Source: Bubalus kerabau
Lineage: Eukaryota > Chordata > Mammalia > Artiodactyla > Bovidae
Reading direction: 5' to 3'
NCBI RefSeq assembly: GCF_029407905.1
Contig: NC_073632.1
Location: forward strand, 57,212,964 to 57,276,963
DNA: 64,000 nt
Below, one piece after another: positions 60,192-64,000 of this stretch. Below the pieces are notes generated by a model that was not told the DNA's origin, made no database searches, and saw only the letters and a program-made list of their open reading frames with translations. Each line of letters starts with the position of its first letter. The stretch's first letter is position 1. The translations under genes were made by a program, and so were the position numbers.

Positions 60192-60291
60192 GTAAATTTT
60201 GCTGTAAATTAATTTAAATGGATTATGTCTTAGCAGGTTGATGTTATTGTGCTTACATTTTATTAAGGTAATTATTTATTACCTTATTTAT

Positions 60292-60319
60292 TTATTACCT
60301 TTATTTATAAAGGTAATAA
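60292..60319. repeat. 28-nt AT-rich hairpin
   Basis: ttattacctttat, two bases, then its complement ataaaggtaataa. It sits in a cluster of ggtaata/tattacc repeats (60263-60342), 100 nt past the donor. Confidence 0.75.
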
Positions 60320-60477
60320 GGTAATTATTACATTTATTAGGTAAAAATCAGTAACTTGTAGTTCAGAAAAATTATTTGAAGTGAAACAATAGATTTATCA
60401 CAATAAGACAACATTAAATTTTAATTTTCACTAAAAAACAAAGCTGTTTAAAAGAAGCAGTGAAGTACTTTGTTCAG

Positions 60478-61550
60478 TCACGTTGGCTCTGGAGCCAGAA
60501 CACTTAGGTTCATACCTGAGGTCTCCACCACTTATTTGCTATCATCCCTTTGACAAAATGGACAATGCAAAGAAATAAAGGAAAACAATCGAATGGGAAA
60601 GACTAGAGAGCGCTTCAGGAAAATTAGAGATACCAAGGGAACATTTCATGCAAAGATGGGCATGATAAAGGACAGAAACCGTGTGGACCTAACAGAATCA
60701 GAAGATATTGAGAAGAGGTGGCAAGAATATACAGAAGAGCTATTCAAAAAAAGATCTTAATGATGGCAGAAAGCAGAGGAACTAAAGAGCCTCTTGATGA
60801 AAGTGAAAGAGGTGAGTAGAAAAGCTGGCTTAAAACTCAACATTCAAAAAATTAAGATCATGGCATCCAGTCCTATTACTTCATGGCAAATAGATGGGGA
60901 AACAATGAAAACAGTGACAGACTTTATTTTCTTGGGCTCTAAAATCACTGCAGATGGTGACTGCAGCCATGAAATTAAAAGACGCTTGCTCCTTGGAAGA
61001 AAAGCTATGGTAAACCTAGATTACGTATTAAAAGCAGAGACATTACTTTGCTGACAAAGGTCCATCTAGTCAAAGCTATAGTTTTTCCAGGAGTCCTGTA
61101 TGGATGTGAGAGTTGGGCCATAAAGAAGGCTGAGGGCCAAAAAATTAATGCTTTTGAACTGTGGCATTGGAGAAGAATCTTGGGAGTCACTTGGACTGCA
61201 AGAAGATCAAACCAATTAATCCTAAAGGAAATCAGTCCTGAATATTCACTGAAGGGACTGATGCTGAAGCTGAAGCTCCAGTACTTTCACCACATGATGT
61301 GAACATCCGACTCATTGCAAAAGACCCTGATGCTGGGAAAGATTGAAGGCAGGAGGAGAAGAGGATGACAGATGGTTGGATGGCATCACCAACTCAATGG
61401 ACATTAGTTTGATCAAGCTCTGGGAGATGGTGAAGGACAGGACAGTCTGGTGTGTTGCAGTCCATGGGATCACAAAGAGTCAGACATAACTGAGCAACTG
61501 AACAACAACTTTGACAAAGTCTTTGCTCATTTCTCAGCAAAAAATAATCT
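60478..61550 (+). mobile_element. MIR fragment split by BovB
   Basis: 60478-60557 (ctctggagccagaacactta, ccaccacttatttgctatca) and 61519-61550 (gtctttgctcatttctcagc) read as one sense MIR once the BovB and one copy of its target repeat are removed. Confidence 0.5.
60548..61518 (+). mobile_element. BovB LINE, internally deleted, with 10-bp TSD
   Basis: Body 60558-61508 between perfect repeats ctttgacaaa (60548-60557 and 61509-61518). The upstream part (ggacaatgcaaagaaata .. caaaaaaagatctt) jumps at about 60757 to the segment after YADD (atggcagaaagcagaggaac), deleting the whole RT core. The remainder runs to the tail gagcaactgaacaac. Confidence 0.92.
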
Positions 61551-61829
61551 TTTCGCTCTCAGATTTGTACATTTTCATTCTTAACACTTGCTACTTTTTA
61601 TCACTGTCTTCTTAATATACAGAACTTCATTTACCATATTCTAAATGCAAAGGATAAAACACATTTCTCATTTATACTGTAAACAGTTATTGATATTTTT
61701 TTACTGTGTTAGAATTTCTACTAATGTTCACTTTTTTAATTTGGAAAATATAAAAATATTTAATATGTGGGACATAGCTTATCCTGTGCTAAGAGAAAAT
61801 TTATGATCATAAATATATATTTTAAAAGA

Positions 61830-62875
61830 AAGAGGAAAAATGAATTATCTGAATATCCATCTCAAGAATTTGCAAAAAAATTAGCAAATTGAACTCAAAG
61901 GAGAAGATAGAAAGATAAAGAATTAATGAATTAAAACCAAACATACATTACAAAAAAATCAGCAAAGCCAAAAGTTTATCAATAATATTGATAAACCTTT
62001 AGTCTGGTCAAGAAGAAAGAGAGAAGGAACAACACAATATCAGGAATTAAAAGATATAAAAAATTTTAAATAAAAATATTATGAAAAAATTTATGCAGAT
62101 TTTTAAATTTTATATCGATTGGTGAAATTCTTTTTTAAAAAACCTTATTAAAACTGACACAAAAAGAAATAGAAAATTTAAATAGTCTATCAAAGCAATT
62201 ATATCTGAAATTTAAAATCATTCCAAAGAAATTTTCTGATCCAAACATTTCACTAGTGAATTCTTTACAGCATTTAAGGAAGAAATTGAACATGAACTCT
62301 TTTCTGCTCTATAATAGTTGAAAAGATAGGAATATATGCCAACTTACTTTATGAGATTAGAATAACCTTAATACCAAAACCTGATAAATTTAGCAGAAGG
62401 GAAGGTAACAGAGCTGTGTCTGTCATGAATATAAATGTAGAAATCCTGTATAAAACTTCAAATCAAATCTAGGAATGTATAGAAAGATAACATATTACAG
62501 TTAATTACAATATAAGTGCAAAGGCTTATTACTTGAAAATACATGAATATAATTCACTGTATTATCAGGAAAAACATGAGAAAAATTATATGATTATCTC
62601 AGATATTTTAAAAAGTGTTTGATGAAATTCCACACCCATTCATAATAAGAACTGTTAGCCAACAATATATAGGGAAATGTTCTTAATCTGATAGAGTATC
62701 TACTAAAAATCTACCTCAGATACCATGATCAAGGGTTCAATATTAAATGCTTTCTCTTAGAGATAGAAAATTATACAGGGATGTTGCTTTCACCACTGCC
62801 AGTAATTAAGCATTGTGCTAGAGACCTAAGCCAGTACATTAAGGTAAAGAAAAAAAAAGTGAAAATACTTTTTGA
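61830..62875 (+). mobile_element. old L1 ORF2 remnant, sense
   Basis: Sense L1M ORF2-like order: aaaccaaacatacattac, ataatattgataaaccttta, caagaagaaagagagaagga, ctttatgagattagaataac, cttaataccaaaacctgata, gaaattccacacccattcat, ggatgttgctttcaccactg. Highly diverged; no reading frame survives. Confidence 0.7.
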
Positions 62876-62878
62876 GCA

Positions 62879-64000
62879 AGTTCAGTTCAGTTCAGTTCAG
62901 TTGTTCAGTCGTATCCGACTCTTTGCAACCCCATGAATCGCAGCACGCCAGGCCTCCCTGTCCATCACCAACTCCCGGAGTTCACCCAGACTCACGTCCA
63001 TCGAGTCAGTGATGCCATCCAGCCTTCTGATCCTCTGTCATCCCCTTCTCCTCCTGCCCCCAATCCCTCCCAGCATCAGAGTCTTTTCCAATGACTCAAC
63101 TCTTCGCATGAGGTGGCCAAAGTACTGGAGTTTCAGCCTTAGCATCATTCCTTCCAAAGAAATCCCAGGGCTGATCTCCTTCAGAATGGACTGGTTCGAT
63201 CTCCTTGCAGTCCAAGGGACTCTCAAGAGTCTTCTCCAACACCATAGTTCAAAAGCATTGATTCTTCGGCACTCAGCCTTTTCTTCACAGTCCAACTCTC
63301 ACATCCATACATGACCACTGGAAAAACCATAGCCTTGACTAGATGAACCTTTGTTGGCAAAGTAATGTCTCTGCTTTTGAATATTCTCTCTAGGTTGGTC
63401 ATAAATTTCCTTCCCAGGAGTAAGCGTCTTTTAATTTCATGGCTGCAGTCACCATCTGCAGTGATTTTGGAGCCCAGAAAAATAAAGTCTGACACTGTTT
63501 CCACTGTTTCCCCATCTATTTCCCATGAAGTGGTGGGACCGCATGCCATGATCTTCGTTTTCTGAATGTTGAGCTTTAAGCCAACTTTTTCACTCTCCTC
63601 TTTCACTTTCATCAAGAGGCTTTTTAGTTCCTCTTCACTTTCTGCCAAAAGGGTGGTGTCGTCTGCATATCAGAGGTTATTGATATTTCTCCCGGCAATC
63701 TTGATTCCAGCTTGTGTTTCTTCCAGTCCAGCGTTTCTCATGATGTACTATGCATATAGGTTAAATAAGCGGGGTGACAATATACAGCCTTGACGTACTC
63801 CTTTTCCTATTTGGAACCAGTCTGTTGTTCCATGTCCAGTTCTAACTGTTGCTTCCTGACCTGCATACAGATTTCTCAAGAGGCAGATCAGGTGGTCTGG
63901 TATGCCCATCTCTTTCAGAATTTTCCACAGTTTATTGTGATCCACACAGTCAAAGGCTTTGGCATAGTCAATAAAGCAGAAATAGATGTTTTTCTGGAAC
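62879..64000 (-). mobile_element. BovB LINE, runs off the window
   Basis: Starts at the reverse-complement tail (gttcagttcagttcagttca) and is the best-kept BovB here. Minus-strand frames at 63748-63945 and 63223-63648 cover the RT palm and the C-terminal part. A TGA (complement of 63670-63672) replaces the Arg codon just before YADD, and a frameshift near 63270 separates the C-terminal ORF. The 5' end lies beyond 64000. Confidence 0.93.

Overview
This is a window of vertebrate nuclear DNA from a ruminant, most likely a bovid such as cattle. The evidence is the repeats: many Bov-tA SINEs, a Bov-A2 dimer, BovB (RTE-type) LINEs ending in AACTG-type tails, and two copies of the bovine-type young L1 3' end. 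These sit on an older mammalian background of MIR, L2-like, L1M and Tigger remnants. There are no prokaryotic operons, no CRISPR array and no functional tRNA or rRNA gene. The window lies inside one large gene.

The only host protein-coding gene I can support is ASCC3 (activating signal cointegrator 1 complex subunit 3), on the + strand. Nineteen internal exons lie between 7412 and 60191, all with GT..AG splice sites and compatible phases. Together they encode 963 consecutive codons plus two bases, with no in-frame stop. Using the remembered human numbering (DEIH box at 1453-1456), this is roughly residues 763-1725 of about 2200. It covers the C-terminal half of the first Ski2-like helicase cassette, the first winged-helix/Sec63 unit, and nearly all of the second helicase core. 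The first and last exons, promoter and polyadenylation site are outside the window. The key helicase motifs of the covered part are intact.

Layout: 1-7411 is the end of an upstream intron (BovB, old L1, Bov-tA, L1_BT). 7412-8139 holds two exons completing the first RecA-like pair. 8140-33490 holds the winged-helix/Sec63 exons in long AT-rich introns. 33491-40302 holds the Walker A and DEIH exons of the second cassette. 40303-58344 is an 18-kb intron carrying a Tigger relic, a BovB nested in an opposite-strand BovB, L2-like relics, a SINE containing a templated insertion, MIR and CHR elements. 58345-60191 holds the last three exons. 60192-64000 is downstream intron with two BovB copies and an old L1.

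I found no undescribed gene system. The most unusual signals are structural. A 113-nt segment (51350-51462) recurs with no mismatch, inverted, inside a Bov-tA SINE at 52374-52486, which looks like a recent template-switch event. Two Bov-tA insertions are bracketed by unusually long direct repeats (70 and 41 bp), while other SINEs here have ordinary 8-12 bp duplications. One BovB has inserted into another in opposite orientation with a 10-bp target duplication, creating a large fold-back. Several head-on SINE pairs could form intronic double-stranded RNA.
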